Positions 40,902 to 51,975 of a stretch of DNA of 64,000 nt are shown here, in pieces. Origin of the DNA: Burhinus oedicnemus (lineage: Eukaryota; Chordata; Aves; Charadriiformes; Burhinidae). Position 1 is the stretch's first letter, and each line of letters opens with the position of its first letter. The stretch lies in NCBI GenBank assembly GCA_008921705.1, contig VFFE01007488.1, positions 1,119,701 to 1,183,700 on the forward strand. Direction: 5' to 3'. The notes under the pieces are model-generated. The model had not been told where the DNA came from. It saw only the letters and a program-made list of their open reading frames with translations, and did not search any database. Both the position numbers and the translations under genes were made by a program.

Positions 40902-42639
40902 TTATTTTTAGACTTTTTGGCAGCACTTACCAAGCACTGTAACAGTTTCAGGACGGGTGTCAACCATTGTATGATATTACTCTCATGTTTTATTATTGAG
41001 GACTAACTGAACCAGAAAAAATATCATACTTTGTCAAGTACAGCACTGTACTGTTAATATGACACTCATTTTTTAATTCCTGAGTGCCAGTTGTATTCAC
41101 GGAAGAAAGGGAGGGGAAAAAAGCTTTTAAAAAGCCTACCACAATCTCGTCTTCGTGAAAGAGACACATCCCCCCTTCCTCCTCCCAGGGAAAAAAAGAC
41201 CTTTTAATTCATCCAACCAGCCCACCCTCCCGCCAGGAGCAGGATTCCTTCCTGTAGCATATTTTGTACATGTTTTCCTACCATGTATTGTTGACCAGCT
41301 TCATTTTAAAGCCTCCTATGTAACATGGCTTCTACAAGTCCTTTTTGGCTATTATATTCAGCTGTAATAGTTGTTATGACAATAAATTACACACACCTCT
41401 CATTTCTTCTCATTATTGCTGTTTGTACTATGAACACACTACAGGCTTTTTTTCCCTATACACACAAGGTTCGTGCTCTCCAAAGAAGTCACCGCTTAAT
41501 GAACTATTACATGCTGTTCTTCTGATGTCTTTCCTGCAAGTAACTCACTCAAACCTTCCCACTGTTTTCATTGGTTCTTCCCACCCTTACCAATACCAAT
41601 TTGCCAGAAACATCACTGAAGTCAAATAAAGTATTCTGAATGTGGACACACTACGCCTGAGGAGGCGGAAACAATAACCTCTCCCTCCTCACACGACACC
41701 TCCATTCACTTCAGAAGAGGACTGCCCTTTTTTGCCACCATAGCGAATTGCACATTCACTTCTAATTTTGGGTGAGTATTACTCAGCAAATTTCCCTTTA
41801 TTATTTGGTTTCTTTGTGGCCAAATTAGAAGTTTCTATTTTTCACCACTAAATGTCCCTGGGTAATTTACTATTTATATTCATACTTTTCAAAAATCAAT
41901 GGTTCCCCAACCACTTCAGGCCATCTGACCCATAACAACACTCTCAAACTTTTTTTTATTTTTTTTTTCAGGCCATCATGCACTCTCACCACACTTTTAA
42001 CTAAAACCAACACAAACACGAAGGTTCAGCAGATAAACTAGAGCTTCCTTCTCACAGGGTCCCAGGGGACAACGTAAATTTCCTCCTGTAGATCAAGATA
42101 GTTTATCTATATTTATTTGTGTTTTTATGTTCATCCTGTGCATCACCTGTCATATTCATCTTCTCAAATATAAACCCATGTTCAAAGCAAGTCTTGAGTT
42201 TTCTTCACTAAATTCCCATGAAGCCCAACAGCACTGTTCATTACCACGTCTTCTGTTTCAGAGTATTATTTCCAGGTCTCAACTCCAGTAACAACATTTA
42301 CTCAAATTCAACGTTAATTAATTTTGAGTATAATATTTTCTGTTCCACATCCAATACTTAACTATAATTATAAACAATGCAGATATCTACACAGCTAAAA
42401 CAGTCTGACACTTTCCATTATCAAGACTATTTTCAGGTGCATATAAACTTTGCCAAACTTCAAGCATTTAGGCTGAAATTTTCCAGGCCATATGTATGCC
42501 TGAGGCTGAAATTCTCTGGAAAATTCAGCAGAAACAGTTCAGCTATGTCTTAGAATGAGGTCAGAGAAAAATATATCGTTTATGTTCTTACATAAAAGAC
42601 TTAAAAATACCTCTTGAATACCATGCTTTGGGGCAGAAA

Positions 42640-43330
42640 ATTTTAATTTGGCAGGGTGACGCTGGACGTTCAGGAAAGGCGAGGTGTGCGTCCCTGTCGA
42701 GAGAGCACCTGAATGTCACCAGACCATGAGGAGCACCAGAGGAAGAAAGGGGGACACGTGAGCAGCACGGTGAGGCTTCATCAGAGGAGTTACAAGGTGC
42801 ACGGAGGCGGCTTCAAATTTGCCAGACAAAGAAAGAGGGACAACAGGTTAAGAAAAGCAGTGGAGGGAGAAGTAAGGCAGGAAGAGTTGAAGGGAAGAGG
42901 AGGAAACAAGGTCACGAGGTGACATCAATACAGGCTGAAGAGTCTCTGTCCTCTGGACTAATGACTTGCAAGCAGCGGAGGTTTTTTGTGTGTGCGTGCG
43001 TGCGTTAGGAGAGTGGGCCTCACTGCCACTTCATCCTTTCTCCCCTTCTCCTCACCAGCCTGCTGTCTCTTCACTTCTTGTCCTCCCCTGGAGACCTGCT
43101 CCTCCTTCCCTCAGGTGACATCCCTCCACTTACAAAAGGTGGAGGGATAAAAAGCCTGAGATACAGCTGTAATTCCAGTCTGTTGGTGACCCCAGACAAT
43201 GCTGAAACTGAGGGCCTGTGGTCACAGGGTACGGGTAACAAGGGACCTGAGCATACTCAGAACTTACTGTGGACACTGAAATTGAGGCATCAGGACCAAG
43301 GACTGCAGATAATAAACATGTGATGGCTAG
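42640..43330. other. GC/purine-shifted segment of unknown origin
   Basis: This block differs from flanking intron: 42660-42920 is purine-rich with scattered CpGs, 42985-43005 is a short (GTGC)n, 43020-43130 is C/T-rich, and 43140-43330 carries a TATA-like GGATAAAAAGCC (43146-43157) and an AATAAA hexamer inside GATAATAAACATG about 160 bases later. That order (TATA, then AATAAA) is seen in LTRs, but I find no TG...CA ends, no internal retroviral coding sequence and no second copy. It may be an old solo LTR, a non-coding exon, or neither. Confidence 0.25.
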
Positions 43331-43650
43331 ACTGAGTGATAAATATCCCCAGGCAAATTACTGGGAAGACACAGAGAGACCCACCCTAGCTGCTGCTGCT
43401 GCCTGCTCCCTCCTCCCTCCGAGGTCTCCAGGAAAGAACAAACAGTACAGAAGAGTTCTCTCATCATCTTTAGCACTGGAGCAGCCAGACCCAGAGAGGA
43501 AGCACATCTCATCCCATGCACTGGCCAGTCCCTACAGGGGGTGGCAATTCACCACTGCTATTCCTGACTCCCTTCAGATTAGATCCCAATCATCTGTGCA
43601 GTGCAGCTAAAGGTTAAGACATCTACCAGTGACTCAGTGGCTGTCAGCTT

Positions 43651-44395
43651 GGGTCAGGGCAATCCCAGGCACAAATACAGGCAGGTCAGAGAGTGGATCG
43701 AGAGCAGCCCTGAGGAGAAAGACTTGGGGATGTTGGTAGATGAGAAGCTCAACACGAGCCAGCAACGTGCACTCACAGCCCAGAAAGCTGACCACATCCT
43801 GGGCCGCATCAGACGAAGCGTGGCCAGCAGGTCGAGGGAGGTGATTCTGCCCCTCTACTCCACTCTTGTGAGACCCCACCTGGAATACTGTATCTAGCTC
43901 TGGAGCCTCCAGCGTAAGAAGGACATGGACCTGTTGCAGTGAGTCCAGAGGAGGGCCACAAAGATGATCAGAGGGCTGGAGCACCTTTCTTATGAAGACA
44001 GGCCAAGAGAGCTGGGGTTGTTCAGCCTGGAGAAGAGAAGGCTCCGGGGAGACCTTATAGCAGCCTTCCAGTATCTGAAGGGGGGCCTACAAGAAATCTG
44101 GAGAGGGACTTCTTTTACAAGTGCATGTAGTGATAGCACAAGGGGGAATGGCTTCAAACTGGAAGAGGATAGATTTAGATTGGATATTAGGAAGAAATTC
44201 TTGACTGTCAGGGTGGTGAGGCACTGGAACGGGTTGCCCAGGGAAGCTGTGGATGCCCCATCGCTGAAAGTGTTCAAGGCCAGGTTGGATGGGGCTTTGA
44301 GCAAGCAGTTCTAGTGAGGGGTGTCCCTGCCCGTGGCAAGGGGGGGTTGGCACTAGATGACCTTTAAGGTCCCTTCCAACCTAAACCATTCTGTC
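43651..44395 (+). mobile_element. CR1 LINE fragment, young, 5'-truncated
   Basis: Seen: homology starts at about 43651 (GGGTCAGGGCAATCCCAGGC) and runs through the end of ORF2 to the 3' UTR end near 44395 (CCTTCCAACCTAAACCATTC). The plus-strand frame ending at 44312 keeps the characteristic CR1 C-terminus with [20 protein letters not shown] and ends in LDGALSKQF. Stops near 43898 and 43941 and a frame change near 43960 break the ORF, so no product is expected. It is nearly identical, position for position, to the 3' half of the copy at 45600-47040 but lies in the opposite orientation. Only the C-terminal part of the RT ORF is present; the endonuclease and RT core are missing. Confidence 0.95.
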
Positions 44396-44974
44396 ATTCA
44401 TGGTCATACATGCCAACTGGGTTTTAGAAGAATGTGATGCAGTTACAGCAATGCTGTCATTGTCAGTAAATGTTAGAGAGCAGGTGTGGAGGGGTTGGTT
44501 GTTGATCCCTACAACATGAAGAGGCTGATACTTGTCATAATCATTCTGTCACCCAAAACTTCTCTTCTGTAACACCAGTTCCAACAGTTTTCAAAGACAT
44601 TTGAACTTAATAGTGTTAAAGGAACTTTCACGTAAGATTATAATACATCATTCTCAACTCACAACTCCTTCTAAATAACTTTTCAGAATGTTGTGGATGA
44701 AAGAAACTTGCTATAAAAATGAAACTTTAAGCTTAAAAATACGCTAAAGCTGAAAACTGCATGCGTTAAAGCTGGAAAAAGTTATAATTAAATTTTTTCC
44801 TCCACTGTATGGGACATAGTACTGGATGAGCAGCTGGTTTTTTTCCTGTTAAGTGTATGGCTCCAGGTCTTTCTCACTGTACACTGTTCTGCAAACAAAA
44901 CTTGTTCTTTGTTAGAGAGTTTTCTATGGTATTGATCACGGTCATATTAAATTCTAAAACCACCTCTCTGGTGA

Positions 44975-45115
44975 AGAGATGATGATGTTTTTCATTTTTA
45001 CAGTTGGGAAACTGAGGCATTGCTGTGGTAAGTTTGAGTGGCCTGTTTATGATGGCTGCAGGTTAAATTTCCTGGAGCACGCAGCTTCTGAAACCACCTT
45101 CAAAGCACATCTCAC
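44975..45115 (-). repeat. Possible MIR-like fragment, antisense
   Basis: The string CATTTTTACAGTTGGGAAACTGAGGC (44993-45018) matches the reverse of the MIR core (sense: cctcagtttccccatctgtaaaatg), and the next bases (GGTAAGTTTGAGTGGCC) loosely follow the reversed gggcaagtcacttaacc block. Only this core is convincing; the ends are guesses. A short chance match cannot be excluded. Confidence 0.4.
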
Positions 45116-45599
45116 ATCAAATTCAAAAGTAGTTGCAGTTGTAGATGCACAGCATTTTCCGCTATTTAAATCCCATGACTTCAAGTCAGGCAATGAGTGA
45201 TGCATTAAATCAGTAAATTTTGGAATTTTTTTGTTTTAATGAAAAACTGGTGCAGATGCCGGGGTAGACTCCAGTTCTTCCTGAGCAGCATACAGCTACT
45301 GTAATGGTAGCTTTGTTCACTACCCATATGCTAAGTGAAGCATTTGGTCCGATAGCACACAGCAGCACCTTCACTGCGCTGCTGTCGACTGATCCTGAGA
45401 GCAGGCGCATCTGCTGCCTGTGAGGACAAAAGTGTGACCATGTATTTAAAGACTGATACAGTTACATCTGAGAAGGAGACGCGTTTAAGGTCGCAAGGGC
45501 AAACTTAATTCCAGCACCTCTTAACTTCTGCAATGGCAATGTTTCTTAAGGCGGGGGAAGAGCTAGCTATTTGGTTTTGTTTTGCCTTGCAGAAATACA

Positions 45600-47040
45600 G
45601 AATCAGAATGGTTTAGGTTGGAAGGGACCTTAAAGATCATCTAGTACCAACCCCCCCTTGCCACGGGCAGGGACACCCCTCACTAGAACTGCTTGCTCAA
45701 AGCCCCATCCAACCTGGCCTTGAACACTTTCAGCGATGGGGCATCCACAGCTTCCCTGGGCAACCCGTTCCAGTGCCTCACCACCCTGACAGTCAAGAAT
45801 TTCTTCCTAATATCCAATCTAAATCTATCCTCTTCCAGTTTGAAGCCATTACCTCTTGTGCTATCACTACATGCACTTGTAAAAGAAGTCCCTCTCCAGA
45901 TTTCTTGTAGGCCCCCCTTCAGATACTGGAAGGCTGCTATAAGGTCTCCCCCAGAGCCTTCTCTTCTCCAGGCTGAACAACCCCAGCTCTCTCGGCCTGT
46001 CTTCATAAGAAAGGTGCTCCAGCCCTCTGATCATCTTTGTGGCCCTCCTCTGGACTCACTGCAACAGGTCCATGTCCTTCTTATGCTGGAGGCTCCAGAG
46101 CTGGATACAGTATTCCAGGTGGGGTCTCACAAGAGCGGAGTAGAGGGGCAGAATCACCTCCCTCGACCTGCTGGCCATGCTGCTTCTGATGCAGCCCAGG
46201 ATGCGGTCAGCTTTCTGGGCTGTGAGCACACATTGCCGGCTCATGTTGAGCCTCTCATCTAGCAACACCCCCAAGTCCTTCTCCTCAGGGCTGCTCTCGA
46301 TCCACTCTCTGACCTGCCTGTATTTGTGCCTGGGATTGCCCTGACCCACGTGCAGGACCTTGCACTTGGCCTTGTTGAATTTCATGAGGTTCGCACAGGC
46401 CCACCTCTCAAGCTTGTCCAGGTCTCTCTGGATGGTATCTCTTCCCTCCAGCAAATCGACTGTGCCACACAGCTTGGTGTCATCAGCAAACTTGCCGAAG
46501 GTGCACTCAATCCCACTGTCCATGTCGCCAACAAAGATGTTGAACAGCACTGGTCCCAGTACCAAACCCTGAGGAACACCACTCGTCACTGCTCGCCACT
46601 TGGACATCAGGCCGTTGATCACAACTCTCTTGAGTGCGACCATCCAGCCAGTTCCTTATCCACCGAGCGGTCCGTTCATCAAATCCACGCCTCTCCAATT
46701 TAGAGACAAGGATATCAAGCGGGACCAGTGTCAAATGCTTTGCATGGGTCCAGATAGATGATGTCCAGTTGCTCTTCCCTTATCCGCCAACACTGTAACA
46801 CCATCACAGAAGGCCACCAAATTTGTCAGGCACAATTTGCCCTTAGTGAAGCCATGCTGGCTGTCACAGATCACCTCTTTATTTTCCGTGTGCCTTAGCA
46901 GAGTTTCCAGGAGGATCTGCACCATGTTCTTGCCAGGCACAGAGGCGAGACTGACTGGCCTGTAGGTCCTTGGGTCTTCTTTTTCACCCTTTTTGAAAAT
47001 GGGCATTATGTTTCTCCTTTTCCAGTCAATGGCAACTTCA
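45600..47040 (-). mobile_element. CR1 LINE copy, young, 5'-truncated, retains part of the reverse transcriptase
   Basis: Seen on the minus strand: the 3' terminus (rc of 45600-45640, ending AAACCATTCTGATTC) lies at the left end and the truncated 5' end is near 47040. From 5' to 3' it encodes RT finger/palm sequence with [20 protein letters not shown] (about 47006-46947), the SQHGF segment, [18 protein letters not shown] and the catalytic-palm motif FADD within KFADDTKLC (near 46490). The C-terminal part ends in LDGALSKQF at 45683. Known: YRPVSL, SQHGF, GVPQG and FADD are standard landmarks of CR1-clade reverse transcriptase. The frame is shifted near 46735 and near 46635 and is broken again at about 46055-46005, so this copy is a pseudogene. 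The N-terminal ORF1 and the endonuclease domain are absent, as is usual for CR1 insertions. Confidence 0.96.
46056..47006 (-). pseudogene. CR1 reverse transcriptase remnant (frameshifted)
   Basis: This is the coding remnant inside the CR1 copy. Three overlapping minus-strand frames carry consecutive pieces of one RT: 46731-47006 (finger region to the end of the [12 protein letters not shown] block), 46507-46734 ([17 protein letters not shown] to NWLDGRTQ) and 46056-46643 ([11 protein letters not shown] through TSGVPQG, FADD and the start of the C-terminal domain). The changes of frame fall near 46735 and 46635 and look like small indels. The catalytic aspartates of FADD are present, but the YLD palm block is disrupted by the first frameshift. 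It cannot make an active enzyme. Confidence 0.9.
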
Positions 47041-50000
47041 ACGTCTCTATTTTCACATCTTTTCCACGCCCTTACTTAATTCTATTACATGCTGTACTGC
47101 AAAGTTTTAATCACTTTTTAATTGTTATTTTAGTGTCACTGCAGTCATCAATATCCATTTATTTCCTTTCCCTTCCTTTACAGAAGGGTCCAATTTTTCT
47201 CTAGTGCTATTTTACTCCCAATATACACATTACCTTTTTACCAATTTAGCTAGTGTTTGCTCAAGCTATTTTTACTGCCATATTCTGCCAGGCAAGCCTG
47301 GATGAATTCTGCCTTTTGCTTCTGATTCTGCACCTCCACTTCAACTTGCTGCATTTCATTTAAACTTTGCATAGATCTGCAGTTCCTGAAAATACCTCAG
47401 CCTTGTTCTTTGCTTCAGTCCACAGTTAATATTGTAATTTATAACCCTTTTATTATAGTGCCTATCTTGTGTCAGTATCAGATTCATTTGAACATGTACT
47501 ATCAGGCTTTGTAAGAACAGAGCATTTCATAAGAGTCTTGCCTATTATGTGCCTTGTGAGCGCATTAAAACACCTAACGGAAGGTTTGCTAATGATTTCA
47601 ATAGGGCCAAGGTTTCATTCCCGGTCTTTAGACTGACAGTCCAACCATTAAGGTAGGACGCAAAAAAGCCTACATTGCCTACAAATAGTAACTGACAACC
47701 TTTTTCTGTTACCTGCTCCATTTTTCAATGTTTTGTGTAAAAGAATGCATAAATTCAGCATCCCTGCTATATCCAGAAGTGGAAGAATTAATATTCTACA
47801 TCCAGTTGTAACTTCAGTATCACCACAGTTTCTGCTCTCCTCCTAGCCAAAACAATCAATCACCTCACCCTGAAACACCTGGAGATTCAATTTTACCTTT
47901 TCAAAAACAAGAGAAAAGAAGAAACCCACTACTGTTTTCTCTCGTCATTTAACCAGTGTTTTCCTAGGTACCTCATCTCTGCTTGGGTCTGAGGCAGGAC
48001 ATACACTGGAGTAACTTGAGCAGCAGCCTGACCAAGACATATCAGCTCTTCCTTTAGGTACATTACTAGTATTATGCATGCATTACATGTACTCTATTAA
48101 GTTATCAATGTATGATTCACTTCTAACACCAACATCTTTATTTGAAAGCTATCTATGAATATGAACAACGGTCAGTCTCAAAATACAGCTTAGCTGTTTA
48201 AAGATGCCACAAAGACCCCACCACTGCAGTGTGGAGGCAGGGAGGAGCACAAGATACTTTACAAGGGTCACAGTAGGATTCAGATGTGATGATAGAGCTC
48301 TTCTACAAGGCAGACAGAGCAATTCACTACAAGACAAGAGTATTCACATGAGATATAACTACTCTTCAAGTGAAAGTGTGCTTTTTTGTTTGTTTAAACA
48401 AAAAAATTGAAAGAAGCCTTGGTTTGGCTGACAACAGCAAATGCTGCAATTTAAAGGGACTATAAGCCACAGCACATCCCAACAACTAATGCTAAATCAT
48501 TTGTGCCTATAACAAAACACGAACTCAACACTTTCAAGCAGGCTTGCCCTCAAACTCCTAGAGCTACTGAATACAATAACTCTTTGTTTATTCATTGATC
48601 TGCAGCCAAAGCTTCTGTTTCCGTATTAAAAAAAAAGTCTCTTTATTAATACCAAAGCCTTGAAACCTCATAATAAAGACAGCTGACAATCAGCTACCGA
48701 CATTCCAAGAAAGATGGGCATGGAGCTCTCAGCTCTAGGTCAGGCACCAAGTTACAAATTTATCGCTAGAGATAATCACAAGTATTCACTATAATACAAT
48801 GACACAGCTGGCATGAGGACGCAACTGAGAAAAAGATAATCCATTCCTAGATAATGCCATCATTTGTACAAACATGTACAAGGACTCCTCAGCCAACATT
48901 TTTACACGACAAAAGCGTATCCAAGCACAACTCTTGTTACATGTGTTTTAAATATCCATTTAAAAGACACAAACGACCTTTAAAAAAGTATTAATGTACA
49001 GCATTAGATTCTGACTTACATTAATATTAAAATCTGAGAGGTGACTGGCAAATGTGCTTCCTATTTTTTTTTAAATAGGAAGTCAACTGTCTGTACTTAA
49101 ATACAACTTAAATAAAAAAGTCAGTTGCACAAACACAGCAAGGAATAAGCGAAAACAAAGAGCCAAGTTCAACATAAGCTTATGATGAAGGAAAATCCAG
49201 TAAATGAAGAAGCATATACTGGCATAGATTTAACGAAAGTAGCAGTTTTCCTTGTCTTAAAGGCTTTGCACACTGTCTGATGTCAGCTGCAGGGAGACAT
49301 CAGAAAGACAATTTCCCACTCAAAACTGAAAGTAATTAAAAAGGGGAAAGAGAGAAAAAATCAAAGCTATGTCCCACCAAAAAAATCTACTTCTACTCCA
49401 CTAGAACATTTACAAATAATTATACAAGCAAGCGCCTCTGTGGGGTGGAGGAGAAGGATGCATGTATGCTTGTTCTCCGGTTTTCTTCTGGGTCCTCTTT
49501 AACACAACCTGAAAACTGCAAGCTCAGCGAGTCAGCCATTCTCACAGAACTGCTGCCCTTCACAGTTGCCTTTGTCACCACCAACTACTGACATACAGGT
49601 TATATCTTGACTGCTCTGAAGCCAGTTGAGGGCATGTCATCTGTCCCCATCACACTTGAACGCTCAGCCTTCTCCTGTAACCCACCTTCCTAATTTCAAA
49701 CTTCCAAAATTACTCGGGAATGATCTTCTTGTCTTTATATTTGTCTTCTCCAACTTGGATGCTCCATACAGAGGAGACCACCTTCCCTTTAGTTTAGTTA
49801 GCTTTAGTTTCCTAGCAAAAGTGCTCCCAACAAGTTAAAAGTGATTTCTAGTGCAGAATTTAGGGGTTCTTATAGATGGTCTTCTAGCAAATCTATCTAT
49901 GACCATACAACATATCATTGATTCCAGCTGCTTTTCCTACATGCTGCCAGATCACGACCATCCTTTACCTACTTCTATCCACAGTCCAGCATCTGAACTT

Positions 50001-50999
50001 AAAATTGTCCATGTAGGGCGGTTTCACACCAATACAACAGCTTTAGCACTGGAGCATGAGACAAAGGGGCACAGTTCTCAGTCTGCCATTTCTGCTACCA
50101 AAATAGTTACCCTTAGCAGGAGAGCAAGGCAGATAGTGAGGGAAAAGTATCTCAAAGTTTACAGGGTAGGTTCACCAGAGGATGTCTTACAGCCTTAAGA
50201 CCTCCTCAGTAGCCAATGCTATGGCTCAACAAGGAAGAGAAAATCCATTCATAAACCCAGAAAACGGTAAGTTAAAAAAAGAAAAGCCCCACCCAGACTA
50301 CCAGTTACTTCTATTTTGTCTGGCAGTGAGGTTCTCAGCTTCCTAGACAAGTAAACACCTTCACTCACTCTGCATGGCTGCCATCTGGAACTCTAAAAAA
50401 ATTCCCTTACCTACTTTGTACAGCTCTTACACAAACACAGGGTTAGATGGACAGAAAAGGATGTACTAAAAATAGTGTCCGTCAGGCAAGAAGCTGAGAG
50501 CAGCCGCGAATGGAATGAGGGGAGCTCTGCAGGAAGGCTCCCCGCAGAGAAGCACTGGAGTAGGAGGGGAAAATGCAGAAAGTCCTGAAAACTAGTAAGT
50601 GACATGGGGGAGGAGGAATAAATGAAAGAAATCCCACATCCACTTCAAATTTCAAAGACGACTCTTCCTAAACCTAATAAATATGCAAGTAGATCTGAAT
50701 ACGCTTTCTCAGTTACTTGGCTTTATTAGCAAAAATAAAATTAAAGGTTAGATGTATTTAATTGCTGGAGAGAGCAGTAGCTGAGGACATGACATTATGG
50801 ACACTGGGGAGACGAGCGTACCCACAAAAAGGTATAACCCATCACAACTAGGTCACAATCCAGAACTACATACAGTTAGCTCCAGATTTTTTCCACTCCA
50901 AGCGTTATATATAGTTCTATATTAACACACACACAAAGGTATGCTGGTCATATATCCTCAGCATTTATGGCAAATTATTAATCAAGTCCCACCTGAAAC
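47041..50999. other. Intron with no recognised genes
   Basis: Mixed AT-rich intron. A degraded interspersed-repeat-like string lies at about 47530-47640. Nothing else is recognisable; open frames of 60-115 codons lack support. Confidence 0.55.
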
Positions 51000-51480
51000 A
51001 ATTTGTTAAATTGATTTTAATCACTGGGCCTCTCATGTGAAGCTTTGTATAATCAGCATTTCATTTACAAAATTAATTGCCTGATTGATTCTCAAGAGGC
51101 AGTAGCTGTCATTACACTGCTGTCATAACTTTTGAGTAGGGGTGTCACAACACTGAATTCTGACAGTATGAAGAGCACTGCTATTTAAAAATTGAGGGCG
51201 GGGAGGTAGGGGGGAAACAAATACAGTGATTTCACAGAATTGCTCTTTAGCCCAACAGAATGTTAAAACCATTTCCCAGCCGTTTCAGCCAGCCTCCCCA
51301 TTTTCCATTCATTGAATAATGCGCTACTCAGCTATTCAGTCTCTTTTCTTAGAGGCAGGTCCATTTAATTCAATTTTATCATAGTTGCGGTTGCATAAAA
51401 TGAGTTTGTTGTTGAATATACAAAAGATTTAATCACAGGCCGCTCTTAAGGTTATTTGTAGAGCAGAGTTTGACTTTCAA
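51000..51480. promoter_or_regulatory. CNE-like block in the upstream ARID1B intron
   Basis: Two stretches (51000-51150 and 51280-51480) are rich in TAAT/ATTA and TGATT motifs: AAATTAATTGCCTGATTGAT at 51068-51087, TCATTGAATAATGCGC near 51310-51325, and TTGCGGTTGCATAAAATGAG near 51385-51404. They contain no microsatellite or transposon signature. A G-rich spacer (51197-51215) separates them. The octamer-like ATGCAAAT/ATTTGCAT is not present. Proposed as candidate enhancer sequence. Confidence 0.22.
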
Positions 51481-51764
51481 ACACGTAGAACTTTTTTTTC
51501 CCCCCACATCCACAACCTTCTGGAAAGCTGTTTTAAACTAGGTATTTTTTTTGTTTGCTTTTAAACAGAGCAAAGCAAACCATAACTTTACAGAACTTAC
51601 CTAAGAGCTCCTTTAGAAAGCTTTTTTTCCTCCCCCAGCATTTTAAGCTATGTATAAGCCTCGAAGCCCTGCCAGAGACAGAAACAAAGCTCCTATACTT
51701 GCTGTAGCTACTTCTATACCCCATCGCTACTACATTCTTGGACGAGACCAGCGCTCCGGAGAGG

Positions 51765-51975
51765 TGGCGCAGGCCAGCGGTTAGGGCACTGAGTCATAAG
51801 ACAGGGCTTCTATTCCTGGCTCAGCAGCTGACCTGCTAGGCAAACATGAGCACAACGCTTCACCTTTCTGCGACTGGGTTTTCACTCGCATAATAACAAG
51901 TATTATACGCGCTCTTAACAAGGAACAAGACGTGAAGACTTTGGGGAGATTGATGTCAGTTATTATCAACAAGAA
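51765..51975 (+). mobile_element. MIR / CORE-SINE-like relic
   Basis: Seen: GCGGTTAGGGCACTGAGTC and TATTCCTGGCTCAGCAGCTG, then ACCTGCTAGGCAA, a CTTCACCTTTCTGCGACTGG segment, CGCATAATAACAAGTATTAT and, further on, CGTGAAGACTTTGGGGAG followed by ATGTCAGTTATTAT. In this order these match the tRNA-related head, the CORE (tgtgtgaccttgggcaa, cttcacctctctgtgcctcag), and the tail (gtgaagcactttgagatcc, ...tattattat) of MIR-type SINEs. The copy is heavily mutated; an RNA polymerase III promoter is no longer readable. Orientation is plus. It may instead be a reptile/bird CORE-SINE family close to MIR. Confidence 0.62.

Noticed and set aside
45693..46262. Plus-strand 189-codon open frame
   Set aside because: It is the antisense of the minus-strand CR1 copy; its residues are the mirror of the CR1 C-terminal ORF and 3' UTR, and similar antisense frames appear over 43634-44353.
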